A stretch of 64,000 nucleotides of DNA from Achromobacter kerstersii (GCF_902859595.1 NZ_CADIJQ010000004.1:124001-188000), one strand, 5' to 3'. Counted from the stretch's first letter, positions 45,115 to 54,588 are shown. Notes: generated by a model from the sequence alone, not told the origin. Program-made: numbers and translations.

Positions 45115-45443
45115 TCGAACTGCCCTCCTTGGATCTTGCGCTGCTGGTGCGGCTGACACGCGAAGGCGGCGTGGCGTATCTGCCTGGCCTGACGCAGCCA
45201 CGCAGCATCAATCTGGCCACCTGCCCGCCCGGCGTGCGTCAGGAAGTGTGCGATGTGCTGCAACGCGCGGCCCCGTTGGCGGTGCCTGAATGCGGGCAGG
45301 CTGGCGGCGACCAGCGCTACTTTCACATCGAGATCGTGATGGACCGCGACGAAGGAACCGCCATCAGTTTCGACGTGCCGGAAGCCGATGCGCCCGACAC
45401 GCTGGTACAGCTATGGAAGGCGCATGCGGAGCCGGGGCCGTAA
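45111..45443 (+). CDS. Emfourin-like protealysin inhibitor
   Basis: 110 residues, starting inside the protease stop codon. Emfourin (Serratia M4in) is a small inhibitor encoded directly downstream of protealysin. The position, length and fold-like pattern (LALLVRLTREGGVAYLPGLT, YFHIEIVMDRDEGTAISFD) fit. It probably keeps the cytoplasmic protease inactive. No signal peptide, as expected for a partner of a leaderless enzyme. Confidence 0.85.
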   Translation: MIELPSLDLALLVRLTREGGVAYLPGLTQPRSINLATCPPGVRQEVCDVLQRAAPLAVPECGQAGGDQRYFHIEIVMDRDEGTAISFDVPEADAPDTLVQLWKAHAEPGP

Positions 45444-45455
45444 TCACCGCCCGCA

Positions 45456-46664
45456 TCAATGCGCGCGGAACCCGCCGATCTGAATCGCGCGGCCCGCGTA
45501 CAGGCCGATGATGGCCATCGCCACGCACAAGGCCGCGCACACGCCCAACGCCACGCCCCATCCGCCCAGACGGTCATGCATGGCCCCCACCAGCGCGGGG
45601 CCCGTGGCGGCGAACAGATAGCCGACGCATTGCGCCATGCCCGACAACGCGGCCGCCTGCTGCGCATGGCTGGCGCGCAGGCCCACAAACGCCAAGCCCA
45701 GAATGATGCCGCCGCCCGTGCCCAAGCCCAGCAGCACGATCCACAACGTGGCCCAGCCGGGCGCGACGATCAAGCCGGTGAATGCAACGACTGACGCCGC
45801 GGCCGAGCAGAACGCCGCACCGCGCTGATCCTTCATGCGGCGCACCACGGGCGCCATAAACAGCGCCGGACCTGCCGACATCAATTGCAGCAGCCCATGC
45901 AGCGACCCCGCGCGTTCCGCCGAATAGCCCGCGTCGCGCAAGATGGCGGGCAGCCAGCTCACGCCCACATAGAACACGAACGAGTTGATGCCCAGGTACA
46001 AGGTCACCTGCCACGCCAGCGGCGAATGCCACAGACGGCCGCCGTGCGGCGCGTGCGTGGTGGTGGACGCAGGCGCCGTGTGCTGCGCCAGCTGCGGCAG
46101 CCACAGCAGCATGCTTACTACCGGCACCACCAACAAGCACAGCGTTGAAAAGCGCCAGCCGTCCGCCGACAAATTGGCCAGCGGAATCGCGATAGCCGAC
46201 GCCACGCCCGCCGCGATGCCCATCGTCAACACATAGGCCGACGTCATGCCGGCCACGCGTTGCGGAAAATCGCGCTTGACCAGGCTGGGCAGCAACACGT
46301 TGCCAATGGCGATGCCCGCACCGATGATCGCCGTGCCCGCATACAAGCCCCACGCCGCGCCCTGAATGCGCACAACGATGCCAGCGGCAATCAGCAGCAG
46401 CGCGCCGAACAAGGTGCGCTCCAGCCCGAAGCGGCGCGCAAGCCCCGCAGCAAACAGCGAGACCACCGCAAACGCCAACAGCGGCAAGGTAATCAACATG
46501 CCGGCCGCCGTCGAAGACAGGCCAAGCTGTTCGCGGATCATGCTGATCAGCGGCGCCACGCCTGTCACCGGCGCGCGCAACGCCATGGCGATGCAAAGAA
46601 TGCCCAGCAGGAGCCACACCAGCCGGCTGCCGGAACGTAAAGAGGGAGAGGGATTTCGAGTCAT
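45456..46664 (-). CDS. CynX/NimT-family MFS transporter
   Basis: 402 residues from ATG 46664. Twelve membrane segments are readable (e.g. LVWLLLGILCIAMALRAPVT, GGIILGLAFVGLRASHAQQA, ALGVCAALCVAMAIIGLY). The R-A-P-V-T-G-V-A-P near helix 1 is a CynX/NimT signature. E. coli NimT (YeaN) exports 2-nitroimidazole and is controlled by the adjacent NimR (YeaM). Here a similar AraC gene is divergent, so this is probably a NimT-type efflux pair; the substrate is inferred. Confidence 0.88.
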   Translation of the reverse strand: MTRNPSPSLRSGSRLVWLLLGILCIAMALRAPVTGVAPLISMIREQLGLSSTAAGMLITLPLLAFAVVSLFAAGLARRFGLERTLFGALLLIAAGIVVRIQGAAWGLYAGTAIIGAGIAIGNVLLPSLVKRDFPQRVAGMTSAYVLTMGIAAGVASAIAIPLANLSADGWRFSTLCLLVVPVVSMLLWLPQLAQHTAPASTTTHAPHGGRLWHSPLAWQVTLYLGINSFVFYVGVSWLPAILRDAGYSAERAGSLHGLLQLMSAGPALFMAPVVRRMKDQRGAAFCSAAASVVAFTGLIVAPGWATLWIVLLGLGTGGGIILGLAFVGLRASHAQQAAALSGMAQCVGYLFAATGPALVGAMHDRLGGWGVALGVCAALCVAMAIIGLYAGRAIQIGGFRAH

Positions 46665-46744
46665 GCCGCCCAGCTTACCCACGCTCGGCTTTACCGAATT
46701 TCGAGACAATGACAAACTATCCTTAAATCCTGCCAACCCTAAGC

Positions 46745-47569
46745 GTGGCTCACTACGCGCGGCTTCCGATGCGCCTGAACCCCATCCCGTCCACTCCTTT
46801 CAATACCGATTCCCCCACGCAGCGTACTTTCGCCATGCCGGTGAATGCGGCGGATCGGGACAACGAATCCCCCAGGCATCACCACAACATGGGTCAGCTG
46901 GTGCTGGCGCTGCGCGGCGGCGTGACGTGCTCGGTGCCGCAGGGGTTGTGGATGGTGCCGCCGCAATGTGGTGTGTGGATTCCGGGCGGCATGCCGCACA
47001 GCAATCGCGTCACCGCCAATGCCAGCGTGTGCTTTCTGTTTGTGCCGGCCGACGTGGCCGGCCTGCCGGACCACTGCTGCACGCTGACGATCACGCCGCT
47101 GGTGCGCGAGCTGATCGTGCACTTGTCCGCGCTGTCTGAACCCGACATGGAAACGCCCGCCAACCGCCAGCTGGCCGATGTGCTGATCGAACAATTGCGG
47201 CGCATGCCTGCCGAACATCTGCATCTGCCGCTTTCCGATCACCCCCGCCTGCGCGAAATCGCCAGCGCGTTGAACGCCGACCCCGCCGACCGCAGCACGG
47301 TGGCGCAATGGGGCAAGCGCGTCGCAATGAGCGAACGCACGCTGGCGCGGCTGGTGCAGCAGGAAGTCGGCATGAGCTTCGGACGCTGGCGCCAGCAGTT
47401 GCACCTAATCCTGGCCTTGCAGCGCTTGTCGGCCGGCGTGTCGGTGCAGCGCACCGCCGACGACCTGGGCTATGAATCCGTCAGCGCCTTCATCACGATG
47501 TTCAAGAAGACGCTAGGCAAGACGCCGGCGCGATACTTCGCTGACAAGTCCGAAGGGCCGCCGCCTTGA
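46745..47569 (+). CDS. AraC-family regulator (NimR-like)
   Basis: 274 residues from GTG 46745; ATG 46769 is an alternative. The cupin sensor has RHHHNMGQLVLALRGGVTCS and VWIPGGMPHSNRV. The C-terminal HTH (WGKRVAMSERTLARLVQQEV, TADDLGYESVSAFITMFKKT) is canonical. It faces the CynX/NimT gene, as NimR does to NimT in E. coli. It probably represses that exporter gene. Confidence 0.88.
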   Translation: MAHYARLPMRLNPIPSTPFNTDSPTQRTFAMPVNAADRDNESPRHHHNMGQLVLALRGGVTCSVPQGLWMVPPQCGVWIPGGMPHSNRVTANASVCFLFVPADVAGLPDHCCTLTITPLVRELIVHLSALSEPDMETPANRQLADVLIEQLRRMPAEHLHLPLSDHPRLREIASALNADPADRSTVAQWGKRVAMSERTLARLVQQEVGMSFGRWRQQLHLILALQRLSAGVSVQRTADDLGYESVSAFITMFKKTLGKTPARYFADKSEGPPP

Positions 47570-47597
47570 CGGCCTCTGCCCACGTTGAGCAGCGCAC

Positions 47598-48377
47598 TTA
47601 CGCCTGCTTCGGCCCCGCCACGATGAACAGGCGCGGGAATGGCAGCAGCACCGTGCCGTCGGCCAACGCCGGATAGGCCTCGGCGATCAACGCCTGATAG
47701 CGCGCCAGAAAGCTGGCCTGCTCGGCGGCGTCCAGCGTGTCCAGGTATGGCCGCAGGGCGGTGCCCTTGAACCATTCAACGACGGCCGCAGCGCCCGCCA
47801 GCGGGTGGTGATACGTGGTGCGCCACACGTCCAGCACGCCGCAATGCGGCTTCAGCAGCTCGTAGTACCAGGCGGCGCTGTGGCGCGGCGGGTGCTTCAC
47901 GCCGCCCGTTTTCGCGGCCCACGGCGCTTCACCCGCCACCTGGCGTGCGAGGCGATGCGCGGGTTCTTCCATGTTGTCGGGCGTTTGTATGGCCAGGATG
48001 CCGCCCGGCGTCAGCTTGCTGACCAGCCGGGGATACAGCGTGGCGTGGTCAGGCACCCATTGCAACGCGGCGTTCGCCAGAATCACGTCGTATTGTTGCG
48101 GCGGATTCCAGGTGGCGATATCGGCCAGTTCGAACTCCAGCGCGGGCAGGCGCTTGCGGGCGGCCAGGACCATGTCTTCCGAGCTGTCCATACCCGTGAC
48201 CTTCGCATCCGGGTAACGGCTGGCCAGCACCTCAGTGGAATTGCCCGGGCCACACCCCAGGTCCACCGCAACCTTGACCGCGTCATTCGGCACGGCCGCC
48301 ACCAGATCGCGCACCGGCCGGGTGCGTTCGTTTTCAAAAGCGGAGTATTGCTTGGCGGACCAACTGTTGTTGCTCAT
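47598..48377 (-). CDS. tam: Trans-aconitate 2-methyltransferase
   Basis: 259 residues. Matches E. coli Tam along its length: SAM motif I VAVDLGCGPGNSTEVLA, then VTGMDSSEDMVLAARK, then ILANAALQWVPDHATLYPRL, then LAIQTPDNMEEPAHRLARQV, and the C-terminal LLPFPRLFIVAGPKQA. It methylates trans-aconitate, which forms spontaneously from cis-aconitate and inhibits aconitase. It is not linked to acnA in this window. An AT-rich upstream region carries an inverted repeat (48448). Confidence 0.93.
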   Translation of the reverse strand: MSNNSWSAKQYSAFENERTRPVRDLVAAVPNDAVKVAVDLGCGPGNSTEVLASRYPDAKVTGMDSSEDMVLAARKRLPALEFELADIATWNPPQQYDVILANAALQWVPDHATLYPRLVSKLTPGGILAIQTPDNMEEPAHRLARQVAGEAPWAAKTGGVKHPPRHSAAWYYELLKPHCGVLDVWRTTYHHPLAGAAAVVEWFKGTALRPYLDTLDAAEQASFLARYQALIAEAYPALADGTVLLPFPRLFIVAGPKQA

Positions 48378-48447
48378 GACGGCTCCTTGCCGGACGACGA
48401 TGTACGGCTGAACTCTACGCCTGGCTTATCCATATTACAAATATAGA

Positions 48448-48461
48448 AATAGGTGCCTATT
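48448..48461. promoter_or_regulatory. Inverted repeat upstream of tam
   Basis: AATAGG-TG-CCTATT is a 6+2+6 palindrome in the AT-rich region that must hold the tam promoter. It may be an operator; no regulator gene adjoins it. Confidence 0.4.
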
Positions 48462-48489
48462 CATATTCAATAAATATGTCTTTCACAGA

Positions 48490-48524
48490 AAGAAAAAACC
48501 CGCCGGGGCCAAGCCGGCGGGTTT
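48490..48524 (-). terminator. Intrinsic terminator of the TerC-family gene
   Basis: On the minus strand AAACCCGCCGG pairs with CCGGCGGGTTT around a 7-base loop, followed by a T-rich tail. It is 23 bp after the TerC stop codon. Confidence 0.88.
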
Positions 48525-48546
48525 CGGGTTGCAAGTTCAAGCAGGA

Positions 48547-49533
48547 TTACTGGGTCTTCAGTTCCGCCGAGCGGGTTTTCCACAGCGAGAACAACACCCC
48601 GCCCAGGATCAGGCTGAACGTCACGCCCAACGAGATCACGGCAGGCACCTTGCCGATAAAGCCCACCAGGAAAATCTTCGTACCGATGAACACCAGGACA
48701 AGCGCCAGGGCGTACTTCAGGTAATGGAAGCGGTGAATCATGGCAGCCAGGGCAAAGTACAGCGCACGCAAACCCAGGATGGCGAAGATGTTGCTGGTGT
48801 AGACGATGAACGGGTCGGTCGTGATGGCGAAGATGGCCGGCACGGAGTCCACCGCAAACACCAGGTCCACAAACTCGATCAGCACCAGGGCCAGCAGCAG
48901 CGGCGTCGCAAAACGCACCTTCTTCGACGTGGCCGGGTCGGTCTCGGTCACTACGAACGCGTTACCGCGCAGGCCTTCCGTCACACGCATATGGCGCTTC
49001 AGGAACTTCAGGATCGGGTTGGTGGCGATATCCGGCGTCTGGTCGGCAATCATCCACATCTTGATGCCCGTGAACACCAGGAACGCGCCAAACAGATACA
49101 GCAGCCAGCCGAAGTTGCTAACCAGCGCAGCGCCCAAACCAATCATGATGGCGCGCAGCACGATCACGCCCAGGATGCCCCAGAACAACACGCGATGCTG
49201 GTACTGACGCGGAATCGCGAAGAAGCTGAAGATCAGCGCAATCACGAAGACGTTGTCCATCGACAGCGATTTTTCAATCATGAAGCCGGTGTAGTACGCC
49301 ATGCCGCTCGTGGCGCCCAGCTGCCACCAGACCCAGGCGCCGAACAAGAGCGCGGCGCTGATGTAACCGGCAGACAGCAGCAGGCTTTCGCGCACGCCGA
49401 TTTCGCGGTCTTCCTTGTGCAGCACGCCCAGGTCAAAGACCAGCAAGCTCACGACGATGCCGATGAATAGCAGCCAACTCCAGGTCGGTGTCCCCAGAAA
49501 ATCGGCCATGAAGAAGGTGATCAAAGTGTCCAT
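48547..49533 (-). CDS. TerC-family integral membrane protein (Alx-like)
   Basis: 328 residues from ATG 49533; an in-frame ATG at 49566 is possible. Nine or so membrane segments, with the TerC signature acids in SLSMDNVFVIALIF and ALVLIEFVDLVFAVDSVPAI. The loop HKEDREIGVRESLLLSAGYI is typical of Alx/YkoY members. Family members export Mn2+ or are induced by tellurite or high pH. No yybP-ykoY riboswitch is visible in the short leader shared with nhaR. Confidence 0.92.
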   Translation of the reverse strand: MDTLITFFMADFLGTPTWSWLLFIGIVVSLLVFDLGVLHKEDREIGVRESLLLSAGYISAALLFGAWVWWQLGATSGMAYYTGFMIEKSLSMDNVFVIALIFSFFAIPRQYQHRVLFWGILGVIVLRAIMIGLGAALVSNFGWLLYLFGAFLVFTGIKMWMIADQTPDIATNPILKFLKRHMRVTEGLRGNAFVVTETDPATSKKVRFATPLLLALVLIEFVDLVFAVDSVPAIFAITTDPFIVYTSNIFAILGLRALYFALAAMIHRFHYLKYALALVLVFIGTKIFLVGFIGKVPAVISLGVTFSLILGGVLFSLWKTRSAELKTQ

Positions 49534-49627
49534 GAATGCCCCGCTGTGTTCGAAGGTGCCCATCATCCGGATCTTGGGCTAACCGAGAAATCAGCCTGAA
49601 AGTGAGTTAAGGTTCGGAAAAACCGAA

Positions 49628-50533
49628 GTGAGCCCCATCGTGCTGAACTACCGACACCTGTATTACTTCTGGATGGTCGCCAAGGAAGGCGGCTTTTCCC
49701 GGGCCGCTGAACGGCTGGACATGGCCATCCAGACCATCAGCGCGCAAGTGCGTGAATTGGAAAAAAACCTGGGCCACCAACTGCTCAAGCCGGCGGGCCG
49801 GGGCGTGGCGCTGACGGATGCCGGCAAGGCGGCCTTTGCGCGCGCCGAAGAAATATTTCAGATCGGCCACACGCTGCCGCAGGAAGTGCGCGCGGCGGCC
49901 ACGAAACCGGTCATCCGGCTGTCGGTGGGCTTGTCGGACGGGATATCCAAGCTGGCGGCGCACGCGCTGCTGGGGCCGGTGCTCGACACGCCCGACCTGC
50001 GCCTGACCTGCCATGAAGGCGAAGTGGAAGAACTGCTGGGCGAGTTGGCCCAGCACCACCTGGACTTGGTGCTGGCTGGCCAGGGCGCGCCCGCCAACCC
50101 CAACCTGCGCTTAACTAGCGACCGGCTGGTGTCGTCCCCCGTGGACTGGTACGGCCCTGCCAAGCTCGTGCGCAAGTCCGACACGCAGGACTTCCCGCGC
50201 TGCCTGGAGCGCCTGCCCGTGTTGTTGCCCACCGGGCACTCGGTGCTGCGCCAGACGCTGGACCGCTGGTTCAACGAACGCGGCGTGCTGCCCAATGTGG
50301 TGGGAGAATTCGAAGACAGCGCGCTGATGTCGGTATTTGCCGCGCGCGGACTGGGCGTTTTCCCGCTTAGCCGGCTGGGCGGCGACGATATCGGCCTGCT
50401 GCGCGGTTTGCGTCCGCTGGCCCGGTGCGACGACGTGCAAGAAGAGATTCACGCCATCCGCAACCGCCGCGGCCAGCACCATCCCTTGGTCCAAACCATC
50501 CTCGCCCACGCTAAGACTTCGGTTTTTTCTTAA
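49628..50533 (+). CDS. nhaR: NhaR, LysR-family regulator
   Basis: 301 residues. GTG 49628 is supported by alignment with E. coli NhaR (NYRHLYYFWMVAKEGGFSRA). HTH is at residues 8-60. The effector domain follows (PNLRLTSDRLVSSPVDWYGP). NhaR responds to Na+/Li+ and activates nhaA in E. coli; no antiporter gene is here. It is divergent from the TerC gene across about 90 bp, so TerC may be a target. Confidence 0.88.
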   Translation: MSPIVLNYRHLYYFWMVAKEGGFSRAAERLDMAIQTISAQVRELEKNLGHQLLKPAGRGVALTDAGKAAFARAEEIFQIGHTLPQEVRAAATKPVIRLSVGLSDGISKLAAHALLGPVLDTPDLRLTCHEGEVEELLGELAQHHLDLVLAGQGAPANPNLRLTSDRLVSSPVDWYGPAKLVRKSDTQDFPRCLERLPVLLPTGHSVLRQTLDRWFNERGVLPNVVGEFEDSALMSVFAARGLGVFPLSRLGGDDIGLLRGLRPLARCDDVQEEIHAIRNRRGQHHPLVQTILAHAKTSVFS

Positions 50534-50616
50534 TGTTTGTCACACCCACTCTGGTTTTTCGGAAATAGAATCCGCTTTATCGTGGACCCTCTTTTGAATC
50601 TCGGAGTACCACTGCA

Positions 50617-51018
50617 ATGAAAAAATTCATCTGGCTCGCTTTCGCCGTGCTTGCTGCACTCTGGACCGGGCTGGCGGCGCTGACGCTGCAACTGACCAAC
50701 TGGGTCCTGTCAACCATCTCCACGGCGCAGGTGCCGGGCGCTGCGCTGGACACGTCCCAATGGGTCGCGCCCGCGTGGGCCGCAGGCTGGTTCGACCCGG
50801 CCTGGCTGCAAGGTTTGCAAGGCGCTCTGGTGTGGGCCGCCCAAAGCCTGAACCAGGTCCTGCCGTTCGCGGGTGGCCTGGGCACACTGATCTCGGTGCT
50901 GGGCTGGATCGTCTGGGGCTTTGTCATCGCCGGCCTGCTGGTGCTGGCGCTGATCCTGAACTGGCTGAACGGCAAGCGCGAGCAGGCCGCTGCGGCCCAA
51001 TCCCGCCAAGTGGTGTAA
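50617..51018 (+). CDS. Small membrane protein, unknown function
   Basis: 133 residues. Starts MKKFIWLAFAVLAALW; membrane helices lie at about residues 4-30 and 88-115 (LGTLISVLGWIVWGFVIAGL, LLVLALILNW), with a central amphipathic stretch. The family is not recognised. A basic tail (NGKREQAAAAQSRQVV) follows the last helix. ATCTCGGAG precedes the ATG. Probably monocistronic. Confidence 0.72.
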   Translation: MKKFIWLAFAVLAALWTGLAALTLQLTNWVLSTISTAQVPGAALDTSQWVAPAWAAGWFDPAWLQGLQGALVWAAQSLNQVLPFAGGLGTLISVLGWIVWGFVIAGLLVLALILNWLNGKREQAAAAQSRQVV

Positions 51019-51069
51019 TAACGCAGGCAACGCGCCACCCGGCACGCTGCCTCCCAAGAGGAGCGTGCC

Positions 51070-51678
51070 GTGCCCACCCGAACTGTCCCTGCCCTGACCT
51101 TGTCTTTGGCGGCCCTGCTATCCGCAGGGCCTGCGCAGGCTTCCCCCAGCGCTTCCGGCGTGGAAGTCTGCACGGTCACGGGCACATCGGGGCAGTACAG
51201 CGTGCGGGTGCGCAACACGGGCGAGGCCACACTTGCCCGCGTCGACGTCATGGGTGTCCGCCTGGACACCGCAGGCCAGGCGACCGATACGCTCACCGTC
51301 AGCCTGACGGACATCCCCCACAGCAAATACAAAACCGCCATCCTGGCGCGGCACGAGGAATCGGCCGCGTTGGACCGCATCGTCACCTACGCCGTCGTGG
51401 ACGGCACGGAAACCCCTCAGCAGGAACTGTTCGCCGGCAAGGTCGCGCATGTGACGCACGGCACGACCCTGCAATACACGCTGGCGCCGCTGGCTGTGCG
51501 CGGCTGGACGGTGGCTTATGGATCGGCCACGTCTCCCAAGCTGGAAACCGGCGCCGCCGTCTTGCTGAGCTACCCCGTGCGCGGGGCCAAAAAACTGGCG
51601 ACCCGGCCCGAAGCGGGCCGCACACCCACCGCCGTCACACCGCTTGTGCCGTGCCGCGAACCCGGCAAGACGTCCTGA
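51070..51678 (+). CDS. Secreted hypothetical protein
   Basis: 202 residues from GTG 51070, with AGAGGAG upstream. Signal peptide ends near AQAS (LTLSLAALLSAGPAQAS). The mature part is beta-rich (VCTVTGTSGQYSVRVRNTGE, TLTVSLTDIPHSK) and has two Cys residues, one in PLVPCREPG near the C-terminus. Not recognised; the pattern suggests a periplasmic beta-sandwich. The stop abuts the convergent gene. Confidence 0.68.
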   Translation: MPTRTVPALTLSLAALLSAGPAQASPSASGVEVCTVTGTSGQYSVRVRNTGEATLARVDVMGVRLDTAGQATDTLTVSLTDIPHSKYKTAILARHEESAALDRIVTYAVVDGTETPQQELFAGKVAHVTHGTTLQYTLAPLAVRGWTVAYGSATSPKLETGAAVLLSYPVRGAKKLATRPEAGRTPTAVTPLVPCREPGKTS

Positions 51679-52080
51679 TCAGGTACCGCTCAGCAGGTCG
51701 CGTTCGTTCAGCAGCGCGTAGACAATTTCCGGGGTGTTATCGAAGCCGCGCCGAATGGCGGCGGGCAGCGCGGTGCGCGTCTTGCGGCACAGGCCGGGCG
51801 CCTCTTCCAGCTGAATTGAAATCCCGCGCGACGTGCGCACCTCGTTGTCGCTGGGCGTAATCACAATCACGATGCCCAGCTGATCTTGAATACGGCCCTG
51901 CATGGCGCGCAGATCTTCAAGGCTGCGGATGTTTTCCAGCCGCGCGACCAGGCGCTTTTCCTCTTCCTTCGTCAGCCGCAGGATGCGCACGTCGGCCGCC
52001 GGATCAGCCAGCAGCCGGTCGCGGTCGCACAGACAGGCGCCCGGCGGACATTCTTGGCGAATAGGAAAGGGAAGGTTCAT
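51679..52080 (-). CDS. Hypothetical protein with N-terminal cysteine cluster
   Basis: 133 residues from ATG 52080 (GGAAAGGGAAGG upstream). The N-terminus PIRQECPPGACLCDRDR has three closely spaced Cys and may bind a metal or Fe-S centre. It continues with a helix (LTKEEEKRLVARLENIRSL) and a beta strand (QLGIVIVITPSDNEVRTSRG). The family is not recognised. Directly convergent with the previous gene (stop codons adjacent). Confidence 0.65.
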   Translation of the reverse strand: MNLPFPIRQECPPGACLCDRDRLLADPAADVRILRLTKEEEKRLVARLENIRSLEDLRAMQGRIQDQLGIVIVITPSDNEVRTSRGISIQLEEAPGLCRKTRTALPAAIRRGFDNTPEIVYALLNERDLLSGT

Positions 52081-52245
52081 GGCGGACTGACGCGCCAAGG
52101 CTCGGCGCAAATTCGATAAGCGTGGACAACAGCCAACGATCAATTCTACTCAGGATGCCGGCCCGCCCCGCGCCAAGCACTACTCGTTTTCCCGCAATGG
52201 GCTGCGGTATATTGCCCCACTCAAATCGAAGCGTGGGAGAAGCGG

Positions 52246-53529
52246 GTGAAACGAATTTTGCTTGCGGCCGCTCTGGCCGCGCTGGGCGCAGCAAGCCAGG
52301 TCGCGCTTGCCCAATCTGCCCCGCGCGAGTTTCCCTACCCCATCAAGGCCGGCCTGTCGGCGGTCGTCAAGGTCAGCGGCGGCGACGCGCCACACGCCAC
52401 CGTGCGCGTGGGCAATGGCCCCGATCAAACGCTGGGCAGCTTCGACGAGGCCGTCGACCAGATGCAATCCGTGGACATCAACCACGACGGATACCGCGAC
52501 CTGGTGCTGGGGCAAAGCGGCGGCAGCACGCAAATCTTCGCCCGCCTGTTCCTGTATCGTCCCGACAGCGGCACCTTCCAGGAAATTGCGCATCCCGACC
52601 CGACGAGTCCTTGCCGGGGCTTCGTGAACCCGGTGATCGACGACAAGCAGGCCGTGATCCACGTGGCGTGCCGCTATGGCGCCGCCAGCAATGGCTTCGA
52701 GGAATACGTGTTGCGTCCTGACGGCACGGTGCGCGCCACGTCATGGACCACCCAAGCGCTGTTCGGTCTGGAGAGCGAAGCCGCCGAACTCACTTACCGC
52801 TTCAATGAAGACGGTTCCACCGCACGCATCGAGATCGAAGGCGAAGGCTCGCCGCTGGAAGGCGGCACCGTGCCGGTCAGCAAGCTGGACTTGTACGACA
52901 CGCCCGACGTCAACACCCGGCCCGCCATGACTGCCGCCGAAGGCGAACACCTGGACGTCGTGGCCATCCGTGCGCCCGATTGGCTGCAAGTGCGCTACGC
53001 CAGCAAGACGGCGGGCGACGTACTGAAATGGGTGCGCTATGGCGACCTGCGCGTGGACAAGCATCAGCTTGCCGCGCCATCATCCCCAGGCGGCCTGGCG
53101 CTGGATCTTGCCGACACGCTGGCCGACTGGAAGGGCGAAGACGGCGGCCTGTTCATGGTGAGCGTGGCCAACAACGGTGACGCCCCCGTCGCCCTGAACG
53201 CGCCGCGCATCTGGCTGCTGCTGACCAATGCGCAGGGCGACCGCATCGTGCACCCGCTCTACCAACGCGAGGGCGACACCCTGCACCCGGCCAACCCGCT
53301 GGGCTTTGCCCGCGACCCGATCGTCTGGGCCACGGGCGAAAACGGCAAGCCGGCCTACCTGGTGAACGACAACGGCTACAGCAACGTTCCGTTCCTGCCT
53401 GCGCTTGCGCCCGGCAAGTACCGCGCGGCGGCCGTGCTGACCGACCCCGGCAATCTTGCCCAGCCGATCGTCTCGAACGACATCACGTTCGACTATCCGC
53501 TGCCGAAACGGCCGCCTGCGCCGCAATAA
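52246..53529 (+). CDS. Secreted protein with FG-GAP/EF-hand-like repeat
   Basis: 427 residues from GTG 52246 (GGGAGAAGCGG upstream). Signal peptide MKRILLAAALAALGAASQVA. An Asp-rich loop MQSVDINHDGYRDLVLG matches the XAC2610/FG-GAP type Ca2+ motif. Later APDWLQVRYAS resembles an SH3-like strand. Probably periplasmic; function unknown. A TATATT element in the leader may be its -10 box. Confidence 0.75.
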   Translation: MKRILLAAALAALGAASQVALAQSAPREFPYPIKAGLSAVVKVSGGDAPHATVRVGNGPDQTLGSFDEAVDQMQSVDINHDGYRDLVLGQSGGSTQIFARLFLYRPDSGTFQEIAHPDPTSPCRGFVNPVIDDKQAVIHVACRYGAASNGFEEYVLRPDGTVRATSWTTQALFGLESEAAELTYRFNEDGSTARIEIEGEGSPLEGGTVPVSKLDLYDTPDVNTRPAMTAAEGEHLDVVAIRAPDWLQVRYASKTAGDVLKWVRYGDLRVDKHQLAAPSSPGGLALDLADTLADWKGEDGGLFMVSVANNGDAPVALNAPRIWLLLTNAQGDRIVHPLYQREGDTLHPANPLGFARDPIVWATGENGKPAYLVNDNGYSNVPFLPALAPGKYRAAAVLTDPGNLAQPIVSNDITFDYPLPKRPPAPQ

Positions 53530-53560
53530 GCGCCCCGCGCGCCGTCAAGGAGACTCCAGC

Positions 53561-54460
53561 TTGTCCGCAGGCACGCATACGTCCTACCCGGAACCGTTTC
53601 CCACCTTGGAATCCACCGATTTTTCGGGCGAGGGTTCGTTCTATTTCGATCTCGTGCGCCTGCAAGATCGCGACGATATTCCGCGCGGCTTTCTACACCG
53701 GCACAGCTACTACCACCTGCTCTGGATGAGCGAGGCCAGCGGCACCCACATGCTGGATTTCGAGCAGCACGAGGTGCGCGACCACTCAGTCTTCTTCCTG
53801 TCGCCCGGCCAGATCCACGCCTGGACGTCTTCCGTGAAGCCGCGCGGCTACGTGCTGAACATCAGCACGGATTTCTTCGCGCATATGTTCCCGCTCGCGG
53901 ACGACATCGCCAAGTTTCCCTTCTTCCACCTGGCGGGCGGCACGCCCGCCATTTATCTGTCACGCGAGCAGCACGACGGCATGCTGCCGCTGCTTAATGA
54001 AATCGAACGCGAAACGCGCCAACGCCAAACCGGGCGCTTCGACGTGGTTCGCTCTTACCTGCTTATCCTGCTGACGCAGCTGCGGCGCCTTTACCCGGCC
54101 GACGAGCGCGAGACCGCCGCCGGCCCCAGCTATTCGCTGGCCAAGCGGTTCACCATGCTGATCGAGGAACACTACCTGACGTTCGGCGCCATCCGCCAAT
54201 ACGCCGACGCGCTATGCGTAAGCGAACGCCAGCTCAACGAGGCCGTCAAGCGCAGCATGGGCCGCACCGCCAGCCAGCTGGTGCAAGAGCGCATTGCGCT
54301 CGAGGCCAAACGCCTGCTGAGCAATACGGGTTTGAGCATCGCCGAAATCGCATTCCAGCTGAACTTCGAAGACCCCTCCTACTTTGCTCGCTTCTTCAAG
54401 AAGCACACCGGCTGCACCGCCGGCGATTTCCGCAAGAAGTACGACCGGCCCATCGGCTGA
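53561..54460 (+). CDS. AraC-family regulator
   Basis: 299 residues from TTG 53561, supported by AAGGAG 9 bases upstream; no nearby ATG is in frame. N-terminal cupin domain (FLHRHSYYHLLWMSEASGTH, LSPGQIHAWTSS). C-terminal HTH (IRQYADALCVSERQLNEAVK, IAEIAFQLNFEDPSYFARFF). It precedes the TPP-enzyme/Bug/NIPSNAP genes on the same strand and probably controls them. Confidence 0.87.
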   Translation: MSAGTHTSYPEPFPTLESTDFSGEGSFYFDLVRLQDRDDIPRGFLHRHSYYHLLWMSEASGTHMLDFEQHEVRDHSVFFLSPGQIHAWTSSVKPRGYVLNISTDFFAHMFPLADDIAKFPFFHLAGGTPAIYLSREQHDGMLPLLNEIERETRQRQTGRFDVVRSYLLILLTQLRRLYPADERETAAGPSYSLAKRFTMLIEEHYLTFGAIRQYADALCVSERQLNEAVKRSMGRTASQLVQERIALEAKRLLSNTGLSIAEIAFQLNFEDPSYFARFFKKHTGCTAGDFRKKYDRPIG

Positions 54461-54588
54461 CGGCCGCGCCGGGCGTATCCGCGGAAAAGTGCAAGACAAG
54501 CTCTGATCTGTCCTAACGCGCCCGGCATTGGGCTGCGTAAAGTTCATCCAGACCCAACCCGCCGCTTTGCGGCCTGATTGAAACTGCG

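Noticed and set aside
49534..49627. yybP-ykoY manganese riboswitch before the TerC gene
   Set aside because: The leader is short and lacks the conserved helices and loops of that riboswitch.
50534..50616. TGTCACA before the small membrane protein gene as a second ECF41 promoter
   Set aside because: The CGTC element is absent at the required spacing.
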